DNA of 64,000 nucleotides from Micromonospora solifontis (lineage in GTDB: Bacteria > Actinomycetota > Actinomycetes > Mycobacteriales > Micromonosporaceae), in NCBI RefSeq assembly GCF_003725545.1, contig NZ_RJLN01000023.1, positions 1 through 64,000 of the forward strand. The letters run 5' to 3'. Position 1 is the first letter of the stretch, and each line of letters opens with the position of its first letter. The position numbers were made by a program, and so were the translations under genes. Shown one piece after another: positions 39,743 to 48,719 of the stretch. The notes below the pieces were generated by a model that saw only the letters and a list, made by a program, of their open reading frames with translations, did not search any database and was not told the origin of the DNA.

Positions 39743-40540
39743 CTACCCGCTGCGGACCCCGTGCCCCTGGTAGAGCACGGCGGTGGACCGGGTCGGCACG
39801 ATCCGCGGCGCCGGGACCACCGTGCCCGTCGGACCGTCGGCCGTCGGCGCTCCCGGGGCGGCCGGCCCTTCCCCGCCGCGCAGCCGGCGCAGCAGCCAGG
39901 CCAGCGTGCCGCCGATCGCCGGTCGGACGCCCCGCACCCGCAGCGCGACGCCGTGCCGGGCGCACTCCGCCACGAGCGCGCGGGCGTCCACGAACAACCG
40001 TGGATCGTGGATGCCCCGGGGCACGGTGGGCAGCCGCTCGCCGATCTCCACCGCGACCAGCCGGGCCAGCAGGGTGTCGTTCAGGGTGTCCAGCACGAGC
40101 AGCCCGCCGGGCCGCAGCAGCCGGCACGCCTCGGCCACCGCCCGCCGCCAGTCCGGTACGTGCTCCAGCAGTTCGCCGGCGGAGACGACGTCCGCGCAGC
40201 CGTCCGCGAGCGGGACCGCGACGGCGTCGCCCTGGAGCACGGTCACACCGTGCGCGGCGGCCTGGTCGAGGGCGGAGCGGGTCAGGTCCACCCCGACGTG
40301 CCGGTAGCCCTTGCCGGCCAGGTGCGGGGCGAGCAGCCCGGCGCCGCACCCGAGGTCGACGAGCAGGGCGTCCTGGCTGGACGCCGGAGGCACCAGGGCG
40401 GCCCTTGCCCGGGCCAGCCAGTGCAGCATCGCGAAGGCGCCGTCCGGCCGCCACCATTCGTCGACGAGGTCGTCGTACTGCCGGGGATCGTTGGGTGGCA
40501 GCACCCGGGACGGAGTGGACACCCGGGCCGCAGCACGCAT
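39743..40540 (-). CDS. SAM-dependent methyltransferase, UbiG/class I type
   Basis: 265 residues: motif I VDLGCGAGLLAPHLA, acidic end of strand 2 in VGVDLTRSAL, ELLEHVPDWRRAVAEACRLLRPGGLLVLDTLN as later motifs. UbiG-like enzymes O-methylate phenols and quinones, which fits the PKS cluster. CACGCT (40547-40552) is 6 nt upstream of ATG 40540, so the mRNA may be leaderless. Confidence 0.82.
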   Translation of the reverse strand: MRAAARVSTPSRVLPPNDPRQYDDLVDEWWRPDGAFAMLHWLARARAALVPPASSQDALLVDLGCGAGLLAPHLAGKGYRHVGVDLTRSALDQAAAHGVTVLQGDAVAVPLADGCADVVSAGELLEHVPDWRRAVAEACRLLRPGGLLVLDTLNDTLLARLVAVEIGERLPTVPRGIHDPRLFVDARALVAECARHGVALRVRGVRPAIGGTLAWLLRRLRGGEGPAAPGAPTADGPTGTVVPAPRIVPTRSTAVLYQGHGVRSG

Positions 40541-40546
40541 GCACCG

Positions 40547-40579
40547 AGCGTGGCACGACTCCCGGGTAACGACCAGACT
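40547..40579. promoter_or_regulatory. Divergent -10 boxes of the PKS cluster
   Basis: CACGCT on the minus strand (40547-40552) and CAGACT on the plus strand (40574-40579) each sit 6 nt before the ATG of the methyltransferase and UbiA genes. The two promoters share a 45-bp gap and must overlap. Confidence 0.4.
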
Positions 40580-40585
40580 TCTCTT

Positions 40586-41425
40586 ATGTCGTCGTCGGTG
40601 TTAGGGCTGGTCAAGGCGAGCCATCCGGAACCGGCCGCCGCGGTCACCGTGGTGGCCGGGCTGCTGGCGGCGGGGGTCGGGCACCGGCCGGCCGGGATCG
40701 CCGCGGTGACCGGCACCGTGTTGGCCAGCCAGCTCGCGGTCGGCTGGAGCAACGACCTGATCGACGCCGACCGGGACGCCACCGTGGGGCGTACCGACAA
40801 ACCGGTGGCCACCGGCGCGGTCTCGCGCCGGACCCTCGGCCGCGCGGTCCTCGTCGCGGCCCTCGCCACCCCGCTCGTCGCGCTGACCACGGGTGGCGTG
40901 GCGGCGCTCTGCGCCACGCTGGGGCTCCTCTCGGCCCTGCTCTACAACTGGCCGCTGAAGTCGACGCCGGTCTCGGTGCTGCCGTACGCGGTCTCCTTCG
41001 GCGCGCTGCCGGCCTTCGTGGTGCTGGCCCTGCCGGGCGCGCCCACGCCACCGGCCTGGCTGGTGGCCGCCGCCGCCTGCCTCGGCGCCGGGGCGCACTT
41101 CGCCAACGTCCTGCCCGACCTGGCCGACGACGCCCGGACCGGGGTGCGCGGGCTGCCGCACCGGCTCGGACCGGCGGGCAGCCGGGCGGCCGCCGCCGGG
41201 CTGCTGCTCGCGGCCACCGTCACGCTCGTCGTCGGCCCGCCCGGGCCGCCGTCCTGGGCGGGCCTGTCGGCGGTCGCCGCCGCCGTCCTGGTCCCGGCCG
41301 TCGGTGGGTACGCGGGCCGCGCCACCGGCCGCGCCGGGGGCCGGCCGGTGGCCGCGTTCCGGGCGGTCATGGTGGTGGCGCTGATCGACGTGGTGCTGCT
41401 GGTGGCGAGCGGTCGGGTGGTGTGA
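40586..41425 (+). CDS. UbiA-family prenyltransferase
   Basis: 279 residues with eight or nine hydrophobic segments. The first Asp-rich motif is NDLIDADRD (56-64) and the second LPDLADDARTG, which bind Mg-diphosphate. It attaches an isoprenoid chain to an aromatic acceptor in the membrane. It is divergent from the PKS, flavoprotein and methyltransferase genes and likely prenylates their product. Confidence 0.87.
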   Translation: MSSSVLGLVKASHPEPAAAVTVVAGLLAAGVGHRPAGIAAVTGTVLASQLAVGWSNDLIDADRDATVGRTDKPVATGAVSRRTLGRAVLVAALATPLVALTTGGVAALCATLGLLSALLYNWPLKSTPVSVLPYAVSFGALPAFVVLALPGAPTPPAWLVAAAACLGAGAHFANVLPDLADDARTGVRGLPHRLGPAGSRAAAAGLLLAATVTLVVGPPGPPSWAGLSAVAAAVLVPAVGGYAGRATGRAGGRPVAAFRAVMVVALIDVVLLVASGRVV

Positions 41426-41566
41426 CGGGTCACCGGGAAGGTGGCATTACCGGGTCGGCGTGCGGCCCTCGATCAGCCCCAACTACCCTGGAGCGCGGTC
41501 TGCGCGGGTATGGCCACCCCGGGTCCGGCGTGCGGCCGGGTGGGGATCGTGACGAGGAGGACCGAC

Positions 41567-42328
41567 GTGACGCGCTCGATCAGGGGTTCCCGGCGGGGGG
41601 CTGCCCTGCTGCTGGCCGGTACGGCGGCGGCGGCGAGCCTGCTGCTGTCCGGGTGTGGCGCCGGCCAGGTGGCCGAGACCGCCAACAAGATCCCGTCGGT
41701 GCAGGGCATCAACGTCCAGACCTCGGACAACCTCTACAAGGTGCGCGGCCTGTACGTGCAGTACCCGGGCAGTGAGGGCTACCAGGCCGGCGCCAACGCC
41801 CGGCTCAACGTCGTGCTCTACAACGACAGCCAGTCCCCGGTCACGGTGACCGTCACCACCGACAGCGCCAAGGAGATCGTCCTCTCCGGCGCGGCCGAGA
41901 GCGGCGGCCCGTCGGTCGCCCCGACCGGCTCGCCCACCGAGCCGGCCACCGCGTCGCCGACCGCCAGCGACCCCAGCGCCTCGCCGAGCCAGTCCCTCGG
42001 CACCTCCGAGTCGCCGTCGGCCAGCCCGTCGGCCTCGCCGAGCGAGTCCGCCCCGGCCGGCCAGCCGGCCCGGATCGAGATCCCGGCCAACGGCTACGTC
42101 GCGCTGAGCGGCAACGGCGGCCAGTTCCTCCAGCTCGTCGGCCTGAACGAGCAGCTGCGCTCCGGCCAGCAGGTCAACCTGACCTTCGACTTCGGCGACG
42201 GCAAGGTGATCAAGACCGGTGCCCCGGTCGGCGTCCCGCTGACCCCGGCCCCGGCCCCCTCGCAGATCGTCCACCCCCGCGAGGAGGCGGGCGAGCAGGC
42301 CGGCGTCGAGGGCGGCGGCCACGGCTGA
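41567..42328 (+). CDS. Secreted lipoprotein (LpqE position)
   Basis: 253 residues: basic N-terminus, hydrophobic core and lipobox LLLSGC with Cys30. Two beta-rich parts (VQGINVQTSDNLYKVRGLYVQYPG... VTVTTDSAKEIVL and IEIPANGYVALSGNGGQFLQLVGL... VNLTFDFGDG) are split by a Ser/Pro/Thr-rich linker. Located directly before radA, it corresponds in place to mycobacterial LpqE. GTG 41567 has GAGGAGG upstream. Function unknown; the fold resembles copper-chaperone-like DUF461 proteins. Confidence 0.78.
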   Translation: MTRSIRGSRRGAALLLAGTAAAASLLLSGCGAGQVAETANKIPSVQGINVQTSDNLYKVRGLYVQYPGSEGYQAGANARLNVVLYNDSQSPVTVTVTTDSAKEIVLSGAAESGGPSVAPTGSPTEPATASPTASDPSASPSQSLGTSESPSASPSASPSESAPAGQPARIEIPANGYVALSGNGGQFLQLVGLNEQLRSGQQVNLTFDFGDGKVIKTGAPVGVPLTPAPAPSQIVHPREEAGEQAGVEGGGHG

Positions 42329-42348
42329 TCGCCCACCCCGTTTCCCCG

Positions 42349-42386
42349 GACACCGCCGGTGTGGCCAGCGCCACGCCGGCGGTGTC
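42349..42386 (+). terminator. Terminator after the lipoprotein gene
   Basis: Perfect 11-bp arms GACACCGCCGG (42349-42359) and CCGGCGGTGTC (42376-42386), 20 bp past the stop, with GTGGC/GCCAC pairing inside the loop. Confidence 0.75.
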
Positions 42387-42422
42387 GCCGTTTCCGGGTG
42401 GGCTTTCGTCGTACCGCCCGGT

Positions 42423-42428
42423 TAGCGT
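42423..42428 (+). promoter_or_regulatory. -10 box TAGCGT for leaderless radA
   Basis: TAGCGT lies 6 nt before GTG 42435 and no ribosome site is present. Confidence 0.5.
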
Positions 42429-42434
42429 CCTGGG

Positions 42435-43889
42435 GTGAGCACCTCCCGAGCCGCCTCCTCCCGCCCCTCCGCCGCCACCGGCCGGAGCCGCGGCGCCGCC
42501 CGTGAGCCCCGCCCGGCGTACGAGTGCGACGCCTGCGGCCACCAGCCGCCCAAGTGGGTCGGGCGCTGCCCGGAGTGCGGCGAGTGGGGCTCGGTGGTCG
42601 AGTGCACGCTGACCGGCCCGATGGTCTCCGGCCGGGTGGTCAGCTCGCGAATGCCAGCCGAGCCGGCCCGCCCGATCGCCACCATCAGCGCCGCCCCGGC
42701 CCGGGCCCGGCCCACCGGGGTCAGTGAGCTCGACCGGGTGCTCGGTGGCGGCCTGGTCCCCGGCGCGGTGGTGCTGCTCGCCGGCGAGCCGGGGGTCGGC
42801 AAGTCGACCCTCCTGCTCGACGTGGCCCAGCAGTGGGCGGCCGGTGCCGGCAGCCCCTCCCTGGTGGTCAGCGGCGAGGAGTCGGTCAGCCAGGTGCGGC
42901 TGCGCGCCGAGCGGATGGGCACCCTGCACGACCAGCTCTACCTGGCAGCCGAGAGCGACCTGTCGGCCGTGCTCGGCCACCTCGACGCGGTCAAGCCGGG
43001 GCTGCTGGTGCTCGACTCGGTGCAGACCATCTCCACCACCGGCACCGAGGGGGTGCCGGGCGGGGTGACCCAGGTCCGGGCGGTCACCGCGGCACTGGTC
43101 GCGGTCGCCAAGGAGCGCGGCATCGCCACCGTGCTGGTCGGGCACGTGACCAAGGACGGCCAGGTCGCCGGCCCCCGGGTGCTGGAGCACCTGGTCGACG
43201 TGGTGCTGCACTTCGAGGGCGACAAGCACTCCTCGCTGCGCATGGTCCGCGGCGTGAAGAACCGGTTCGGCGCGGCCGACGAGGTGGGCTGCTTCGAGAT
43301 GCACGAGGGGGGCATCAGCAGCCTCGCCGACCCGTCCGGGCTCTTCCTGACCCGCTACTCCGAACCGGTGCCCGGCACCTGCGTGACGGTGGCCATGGAG
43401 GGGCGGCGGGCCCTGGTGACCGAGGTGCAGGCGCTGATCGGCGCGACGGTGGCCGGTTCGCCGCGGCGTACGGTCTCCGGGCTCGACGGGGCCCGGTTGG
43501 CCATGGTGCTGGCGGTGCTCCAACGGCGCACCGAGCGGCTGACCCTGCACGACCGCGAGGTCTTCGCCGCCACGGTGGGCGGCATCCGGGTGGTCGAGCC
43601 GGCCGCCGACCTGGCCGTCGCCCTCGCGGTCGCCTCCGGCGGCCTCAACCTGGCCCTCAACCCCCACCTGGTGGCGATCGGCGAGGTCGGCCTCACCGGT
43701 GAGGTACGCCGGGTCGGCGCGGTCCCCCGGCGGCTGGCGGAGGCGGCCCGTCTCGGCTTCCGGCTGGCCCTGGTGCCGCCGGGCTGCGGCCCCCGCAGCG
43801 GCGGTGTGGCCCCGGAAAGCATGCGGGTGATCGAGGTCACCGACGTCCGCGGTGCGCTCCAGGCGGCCGCCCGCGCGTCGGCGGAGTGA
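42435..43889 (+). CDS. radA: DNA repair protein RadA (Sms)
   Basis: 484 residues. Zinc finger Cys31-x2-Cys34...Cys45-x2-Cys48, RecA-like ATPase with Walker A GEPGVGKST (117-125), the RadA-specific KNRFG at 274-278, and a C-terminal Lon-protease-like domain. It helps branch migration in recombinational repair. It lies directly before disA, whose activity RadA is known to modulate in other bacteria. Confidence 0.95.
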   Translation: MSTSRAASSRPSAATGRSRGAAREPRPAYECDACGHQPPKWVGRCPECGEWGSVVECTLTGPMVSGRVVSSRMPAEPARPIATISAAPARARPTGVSELDRVLGGGLVPGAVVLLAGEPGVGKSTLLLDVAQQWAAGAGSPSLVVSGEESVSQVRLRAERMGTLHDQLYLAAESDLSAVLGHLDAVKPGLLVLDSVQTISTTGTEGVPGGVTQVRAVTAALVAVAKERGIATVLVGHVTKDGQVAGPRVLEHLVDVVLHFEGDKHSSLRMVRGVKNRFGAADEVGCFEMHEGGISSLADPSGLFLTRYSEPVPGTCVTVAMEGRRALVTEVQALIGATVAGSPRRTVSGLDGARLAMVLAVLQRRTERLTLHDREVFAATVGGIRVVEPAADLAVALAVASGGLNLALNPHLVAIGEVGLTGEVRRVGAVPRRLAEAARLGFRLALVPPGCGPRSGGVAPESMRVIEVTDVRGALQAAARASAE

Positions 43890-44006
43890 CCCAAGATGAC
43901 CGATCGGGCGATTCTGGACAGCGGGCGCGCCGGCTCCGCAACCAGGGGAGTCGGACATCGCGACACATCACAGTAACCACGAGAGCACCCACCGCACGGC
44001 AGTCCG

Positions 44007-44012
44007 TAGACT
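44007..44012 (+). promoter_or_regulatory. -10 box TAGACT for leaderless disA
   Basis: A near-consensus TAGACT ends 6 nt before GTG 44019. This placement selects 44019 over the GTG at 44013. Confidence 0.6.
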
Positions 44013-44018
44013 GTGCCC

Positions 44019-45200
44019 GTGCCGATCGACCGCGATGCCACCAAGCCCGCCGCGGCGACGCCGCACGCCCGCACGGGCGTGGGCTCCCCCGCCCGTCCGA
44101 TCAGCGTGAGCGTCACCGGAAGCGTCGGCGGGGCCGGCGGCGACCCGCTGCGGGCCAACCTCGCACTGATGGCGCCCGGCACCGCGCTCCGCGACGGCCT
44201 CGAACGCATCCTGCGCGGCCGCACCGGCGCGCTGATCGTCCTCGGCTACGACAAGGTGGTCGACTCGATCTGCACCGGCGGCTTCCCGATGGACGTGGAG
44301 TTCTCCGCCACCCGGGTGCGCGAGCTGTGCAAGATGGACGGCGCGGTGGTGCTGTCCAGCGACGGCACCCGGATCGTCCAGGCCGGCGTGCACCTGATGC
44401 CCGACCCGTCGATCCCCACCGAGGAGTCCGGCACCCGGCACCGCACCGCCGAGCGGGTGGCCCGGCAGACCGGCTACCCGGTCATCTCGGTGAGCCAGTC
44501 GATGCGGATCATCAGCCTCTACGTCAACGGCCAGCGGCACGTGCTGGACGACTCGGCGGCGATCCTGTCCCGGGCCAACCAGGCCCTGGCCACGCTGGAG
44601 CGCTACAAACTCCGGCTGGACGAGGTCTCCGGCACTCTCTCGGCGCTGGAGATCGAGGATCTGGTCACCGTCCGCGACGCGGTCTCCGTGGTGCAGCGGC
44701 TGGAGATGGTCCGCCGGATCGCGGACGAGATCGCCGGGTACGTGGTGGAGCTGGGCACCGACGGCCGCCTGCTCGCCCTCCAGCTCGACGAGCTGATGGC
44801 CGGCGTGGACGCCGATCGGACCCTGGTCATCCGGGACTACCTCCCCGTCGGCCGGAAGTCGCGCACCCTCGACGAGGCGCTGGTCGAGCTGGACCTGCTC
44901 AGCGCCACCGAGCTGATCGACCTGGTCGCGGTGGCCAAGGCGATCGGCTACCCGTCCGCCTCCGACGCCCTCGACGCGGCGGTCAGCCCGCGCGGCTTCC
45001 GGCTGCTGGCCAAGGTGCCCCGGCTCCCCACGGCCGTGGTGGACCGGCTGGTGGTGCACTTCGGCAGCCTCCAGCGGCTGCTCGGCGCGACCGTGGAGGA
45101 CCTGCAGGCGGTCGAGGGGGTGGGCGACGCCCGCGCCCGGGGCGTCCGCGAGGGCCTGTCCCGGCTCGCCGAGGCGTCCATCCTGGAGCGGTACGTCTGA
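44019..45200 (+). CDS. disA: DNA integrity scanning diadenylate cyclase
   Basis: 393 residues; makes the second messenger c-di-AMP and scans DNA for branched structures. The DAC domain has GALIVLGYD, the DGA motif (107-109) and [23 protein letters not shown] (from 138). A central helical linker and a C-terminal helix-hairpin-helix domain ([27 protein letters not shown]) follow. The N-terminal ~45 residues are an Ala/Gly/Pro-rich extension. Confidence 0.95.
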   Translation: MPIDRDATKPAAATPHARTGVGSPARPISVSVTGSVGGAGGDPLRANLALMAPGTALRDGLERILRGRTGALIVLGYDKVVDSICTGGFPMDVEFSATRVRELCKMDGAVVLSSDGTRIVQAGVHLMPDPSIPTEESGTRHRTAERVARQTGYPVISVSQSMRIISLYVNGQRHVLDDSAAILSRANQALATLERYKLRLDEVSGTLSALEIEDLVTVRDAVSVVQRLEMVRRIADEIAGYVVELGTDGRLLALQLDELMAGVDADRTLVIRDYLPVGRKSRTLDEALVELDLLSATELIDLVAVAKAIGYPSASDALDAAVSPRGFRLLAKVPRLPTAVVDRLVVHFGSLQRLLGATVEDLQAVEGVGDARARGVREGLSRLAEASILERYV

Positions 45201-45215
45201 GCCGGCCGCCGGCGG

Positions 45216-45962
45216 TCAGTTGGTGATGGTGAGCTTCACCGGCTCGCTGATCTTGGTGCCGACCCGGGCGAAGACCTGGTACGTGCCGGCCGCGGCGTAG
45301 GCGCCGTTGGCCACGCCGTTGGCGCAGCTGGTGCTCGCCTTGCCGTTCCAGCCCAGCTCGTAGAAGCGTTCGAAGTTCGGGGTGAACGACTGCACGTCCG
45401 AGCCCTTGCCGGTGCCGCAGGTGTCCGAGGACCAGATCCGGTCCGCGCCCGCCTTGATGAACAGCTCCTGGAGGTCCGCCCCGACGTCCCGGCTGCAGGT
45501 GCGCTCGGAAACGTTCTTGATCTTGAGGCGGAGGGTGACGGTCGTACCCCGCTGCGCGGTCGACGGCACGGCCACCGGGGTCACCTTGATCTCCGAGTCG
45601 GCGCAGGTGCCGTCGTCGACCACCGGGGCGACCGGCGCGCCGCCGTTGTCGTCGGTCCCGGTGCCGCCGCCCGCCGGGGCGCTCTGCCCCCCGTCCGAAC
45701 CGCCGTTCGTGCCGCCGGAGTTTCCACCGGAGTCGCCCGGCGTGGCGGACGGGCCGCCGGACCGCGGGGTCAGCACCGACCCGGTCGGTCCGGGGGTCGC
45801 GGTGGCGGACGGCGAGGCCCCCGCGCCGGTCACCTTGGCGTTCCGGTCCGCGCCGGTGCACGAGTAGAGCAGGACAATCAGGAAGAGCAGCCCGGCTCCG
45901 AGTACGACGGCGCGTCGCCGCCAGTACACGGCGGGAGGCAGGGGACCGACCGTCAGACGCAT
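45216..45962 (-). CDS. Membrane-anchored surface protein with Gly/Ser/Thr linker
   Basis: 248 residues: short cytoplasmic N-terminus, one membrane helix (VVLGAGLLFLIVLLYSC), a ~85-residue low-complexity stalk (Pro/Ser/Thr/Gly), and a beta-sandwich domain with several Cys (CADSEIKVTPVAVPSTAQRGTTVTLRLKIKNVSERTCSRDVG... CGTGKG... SCANG). It converges on disA, as does Rv3587c in M. tuberculosis, of which it may be the counterpart. Function unknown. Confidence 0.7.
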   Translation of the reverse strand: MRLTVGPLPPAVYWRRRAVVLGAGLLFLIVLLYSCTGADRNAKVTGAGASPSATATPGPTGSVLTPRSGGPSATPGDSGGNSGGTNGGSDGGQSAPAGGGTGTDDNGGAPVAPVVDDGTCADSEIKVTPVAVPSTAQRGTTVTLRLKIKNVSERTCSRDVGADLQELFIKAGADRIWSSDTCGTGKGSDVQSFTPNFERFYELGWNGKASTSCANGVANGAYAAAGTYQVFARVGTKISEPVKLTITN

Positions 45963-46091
45963 GATGCGTTCACCGTAGTCGCGGACCGCGCCGGTCGGGG
46001 GCGCGACGCGCCGGGGGTTCGCTCCCGACGTCGGCCTCTCCTCCACTGTGGACTCGGCCGACACCGGGCGGGGCCAAGGGACCACGGTCGG

Positions 46092-46652
46092 TCAGAGATA
46101 GACCTTGCGCTGGTAGACGGCGTGCGCCCCGGCGACCCGGTCGAGAAAGAGCAGACCGGCGCAGTGATCGATCTCGTGCTGCAGCGCCCGCGCCTCGAAC
46201 CCGTCGGTGACCAGCCGGACCGGCTCCCCGCTGCCGGGGAGCCTGCCCTCCACCACCAGCCGGCTGGCCCGCTTCACGTCGCCGGTCAGGTCCGGCACCG
46301 ACATGCAGCCCTCCCGCCCGGCCTTCCAGCGACTCGCCTCGACCACCCTGGCGTTGCAGAGCGCGAAAACGCCGTGCACGGTCACCGCCTTCGGATGACC
46401 GGTCACATTGACCGCGAAGACCTGGGCGCTCACCCCGACCTGAGGGGCCGCGAGACCGACGCAGCCGGGCGAGACGCGCATGGTGGCGATCAGGTCCGCA
46501 GCGAGGCGTACCACCTCGTCGGACTTCGGATCCACCTCCGGCCCGGGCCGGCTGAGCACCGGGTCGGGGGCGGACACCACAGTCAGTACCTCGCCCGCCA
46601 GGCCCAGCGCCTCCGGGGTCCAGCCGCCCAGGCCCGCGTAGTCGGCGGTCAC
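46092..46652 (-). CDS. def: Peptide deformylase
   Basis: 186 residues; removes the N-formyl group from new proteins. Motif 1 GCVGLAAPQVG, motif 2 EGCMS with Cys116, motif 3 HEIDH with His159, Glu160, His163 make the metal site. GTG 46652 overlaps the stop of the ACT-protein gene by 4 bp, so translation is coupled. Confidence 0.94.
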   Translation of the reverse strand: MTADYAGLGGWTPEALGLAGEVLTVVSAPDPVLSRPGPEVDPKSDEVVRLAADLIATMRVSPGCVGLAAPQVGVSAQVFAVNVTGHPKAVTVHGVFALCNARVVEASRWKAGREGCMSVPDLTGDVKRASRLVVEGRLPGSGEPVRLVTDGFEARALQHEIDHCAGLLFLDRVAGAHAVYQRKVYL

Positions 46653-47161
46653 AGCAGGTCCGTGTCCGCCGGCCGGAGGCTGACCCCCACGCCCAGCTCC
46701 GCAGCGGTACGGGCCAGCCGCCCCGCGACCTCGTCGGAGCTGCCCAACGGCAGTTCCACCTCGGCGACCACCACGTAGAGCGAACCGGTCAGCCGGGTGC
46801 TCAGATCGGTGACGTTGCCGCCCGCGTCGGCCAGCACCCGGGTCATCGCGGCCACGATGCCCATCCGGTCCGCGCCGTGCACCGCCAGCACGTACGGCTC
46901 GCCGGCCGACTCGGTCGCCCCGTCGGGGGTGACCGCGCGTACGGTGGCCAGCAGTTGGCCGTCGGCGGCGAGCGGGGCCAGCGCGGCCTCGACGTCCGCG
47001 GCGGCCGGGCCGACGCAGATCAGGGTCATCGCGAAGTGTCCCCGCAACCGGGTCATCGTGGAGTCGGTGAGGTTCGCGCCGAGCCGCGCGAGGGCCTCGG
47101 CGACGTCGGCCACGATGCCCGGCCGGTCCCGGCCGATGACGGTGATCGCGAGCTCGTTCAT
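46649..47161 (-). CDS. Double ACT-domain protein (GcvR-like)
   Basis: 170 residues with two ACT domains: MNELAITVIGRDRPGIVADVAEALARLGANL and YVLAVHGADRMGIVAAMTRVLADAGGNV. Such proteins are small-molecule sensors related to the glycine cleavage regulator GcvR. Being coupled to def is a recurrent actinobacterial arrangement, but the ligand is unknown. Confidence 0.85.
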   Translation of the reverse strand: MNELAITVIGRDRPGIVADVAEALARLGANLTDSTMTRLRGHFAMTLICVGPAAADVEAALAPLAADGQLLATVRAVTPDGATESAGEPYVLAVHGADRMGIVAAMTRVLADAGGNVTDLSTRLTGSLYVVVAEVELPLGSSDEVAGRLARTAAELGVGVSLRPADTDLL

Positions 47162-47257
47162 CCGGACATTCTGCCCCGCCGCCACTGACCGTCCGCAGGG
47201 CCCCGGCGGGGCCGCCCATCCTCCGGGAAAGCCACCCGTGACATCATCGGCGGCGCG

Positions 47258-48163
47258 ATGACCGAGCACACGTTCGCCACCCTGGCCAGCCGCTGGTACG
47301 AGCGGAACGCCCGCGACCTGCCGTGGCGCAAACCGGGCGTCGGCGCCTGGGCGATCCTGGTCAGCGAGGTGATGCTCCAGCAGACACCGGTGGTCCGGGT
47401 GCTACCGGCCTGGGAGGCGTGGCTCGACCGCTGGCCCACCCCCGCGGCGCTCGCCGGGGACACCCCGGCCGAGGCGATCCGGATGTGGGGACGGCTCGGC
47501 TACCCCCGCCGCGCGGTGCGGCTACGCGACTGCGCGGTGGCGATCGTGGAGCGGCACGGCGGCGAGGTGCCGGACCGGCTCGACCAACTGCTGGCGCTGC
47601 CGGGCGTCGGCACGTACACGGCCCGGGCGGTGGCCGCCTTCGCGTACGGACAACGGCACCCGGTGGTGGACACCAACGTCCGCCGGGTGGTCTGCCGGGC
47701 CGTCGCCGGCGAGCCGGACGCCGGCCCGGCCACCCGCCCCGCCGATCTGGCCGCCACCGAGGAACTGCTCCCGGCGGAACCCGCCGCAGCCGCCCTGGCC
47801 AGCGCCGCCTTCATGGAACTCGGCGCGGTCGTCTGCACCGCCCGCGCCCCGCGCTGCGCGGTGTGCCCGGTCGAGTCGGTCTGCGCCTGGCGGGCCTCCG
47901 GCCAGGCGGCGCCGGCCGGTCCGACCCGCCGTCCCCAGCGGTACGCCGGCACCGACCGGCAGGTACGCGGCCTGCTGCTCGCGGTGCTCCGGGAGGCCAC
48001 CGGCCCCGTGCCGCACCAACGGCTGGACCAGGTCTGGCAGGACGACGTGCAGCGGGCCCGGGCCCTCGCCGGGCTGGTCACCGACGGCCTGGTCGAACCG
48101 GTCGGCGAGGAGTCCTTCCGCCTGGTCGGCGACGGCCCCCCGGTCCCCCTCCCCCAACCCTGA
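47258..48163 (+). CDS. mutY: A/G-specific adenine DNA glycosylase
   Basis: 301 residues. Catalytic Glu37 (SEVMLQQT), helix-hairpin-helix LPGVGTYTARAV, Asp138 (VVDTNVRR) and a 4Fe-4S cluster Cys193-x6-Cys200-x2-Cys203-x5-Cys209. Removes A opposite 8-oxoG. The C-terminal region is shorter than in E. coli MutY, as usual for actinobacteria, so the 8-oxoG reading domain is reduced. Confidence 0.94.
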   Translation: MTEHTFATLASRWYERNARDLPWRKPGVGAWAILVSEVMLQQTPVVRVLPAWEAWLDRWPTPAALAGDTPAEAIRMWGRLGYPRRAVRLRDCAVAIVERHGGEVPDRLDQLLALPGVGTYTARAVAAFAYGQRHPVVDTNVRRVVCRAVAGEPDAGPATRPADLAATEELLPAEPAAAALASAAFMELGAVVCTARAPRCAVCPVESVCAWRASGQAAPAGPTRRPQRYAGTDRQVRGLLLAVLREATGPVPHQRLDQVWQDDVQRARALAGLVTDGLVEPVGEESFRLVGDGPPVPLPQP

Positions 48164-48173
48164 CCCTGACCCC

Positions 48174-48209
48174 GGCCGCACCACGCTCCGGCCGGGGCGT
48201 GGTGCGGCC
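48174..48209 (+). terminator. Terminator after mutY
   Basis: Perfect 13-bp arms GGCCGCACCACGC (48174-48186) and GCGTGGTGCGGCC (48197-48209), starting 11 bp past the stop. Confidence 0.75.
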
Positions 48210-48303
48210 GGACCACCCGCCGCCCTGACCAGGACCGCGCCCGGCCGTGCCCCGTGCCGGCCGTGGCCCGTGCCGGCCGGGTGCGCCCGGCCGGGCCGCA
48301 ACA

Positions 48304-48352
48304 TCGGCGATCTCGCGGCATCCCACTGCCCGCCACCCCGCCAGATCGCCGA
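48304..48352. repeat. Intergenic hairpin, family R2 copy 2
   Basis: Arms TCGGCGATCTCGCG (from 48304) and CGCCAGATCGCCGA (48339-48352) pair at 13 of 14 positions. Compare CGCCAGGTCG-CGA arms at 11737-11805. As there, an R1 element follows within about 55 bp. Confidence 0.6.
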
Positions 48353-48390
48353 CCCGGAGTGGATCACGCCCTGCCCCGGTTGGGGCCGGG

Positions 48391-48498
48391 TGATCGACTC
48401 GGCTTGCGGCAGCCCGGGGCCTCAGGCGGGGTGATCAACTCAACCTGCGGCAAACCGGGGCCTCCGACGGCCGGGAAGGGGCGACTTGCCGCAGGCCG
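48391..48498. repeat. Intergenic repeat, family R1 copy D (two left arms, one right arm)
   Basis: Left arms ATCGACTCGGCTTGCGGCA (ends 48411) and ATCAACTCAACCTGCGGCA (ends 48452) are followed by right arm TTGCCGCAGGCCG (48486-48498). The two left arms are 41 bp apart and each is followed by CCGGGGCCTC, so the element seems partly duplicated. Confidence 0.7.
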
Positions 48499-48504
48499 TG
48501 CCCG

Positions 48505-48648
48505 GGCGGGACGGCCAGCGGGCGGGACAGCCGACCGCCGCGCGGGACAGCCGGCCGCCGCGCGGGACGGCCAGTCGGCGGGCGCAACAGCCGGCGGGCG
48601 GGACGGCCGGCGGGCGGGCGGGACGGCCGGCGGGCGGGAGGGGTGGGC
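48505..48648. repeat. Degenerate G/C-rich tandem array
   Basis: About eight imperfect units built on GCGGGCGGGACGGCCGG (16-22 bp, some with ACAGCC or CCGCCG variants). It is a simple-sequence expansion with no coding or hairpin logic that I can see. Confidence 0.6.
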
Positions 48649-48657
48649 GTGGAAAGG

Positions 48658-48695
48658 CGACGGCCCCGGCCGGCTTTCGCCGGCCGGGGCCGTCG
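48658..48695 (-). terminator. Terminator after clpC
   Basis: Perfect 17-bp stem CGACGGCCCCGGCCGGC (48658-48674) with a TTTC loop and the matching arm at 48679-48695. On the minus strand it is followed by CCTTTCC. Confidence 0.88.
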
Positions 48696-48719
48696 CCCTG
48701 TGCCTGATCTGCCCGACGC

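Larger units (their letters stand above)
48164..48719. other. Repeat-rich intergenic region between mutY and clpC
   Basis: About 555 bp with no gene. In order it holds the mutY terminator, an R2 hairpin (48304-48352), an R1 cluster (48391-48498), a degenerate G/C-rich tandem array (48505-48648) and the clpC terminator, all listed separately. Small frames here have repeat-driven composition and no ribosome sites. Confidence 0.75.
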
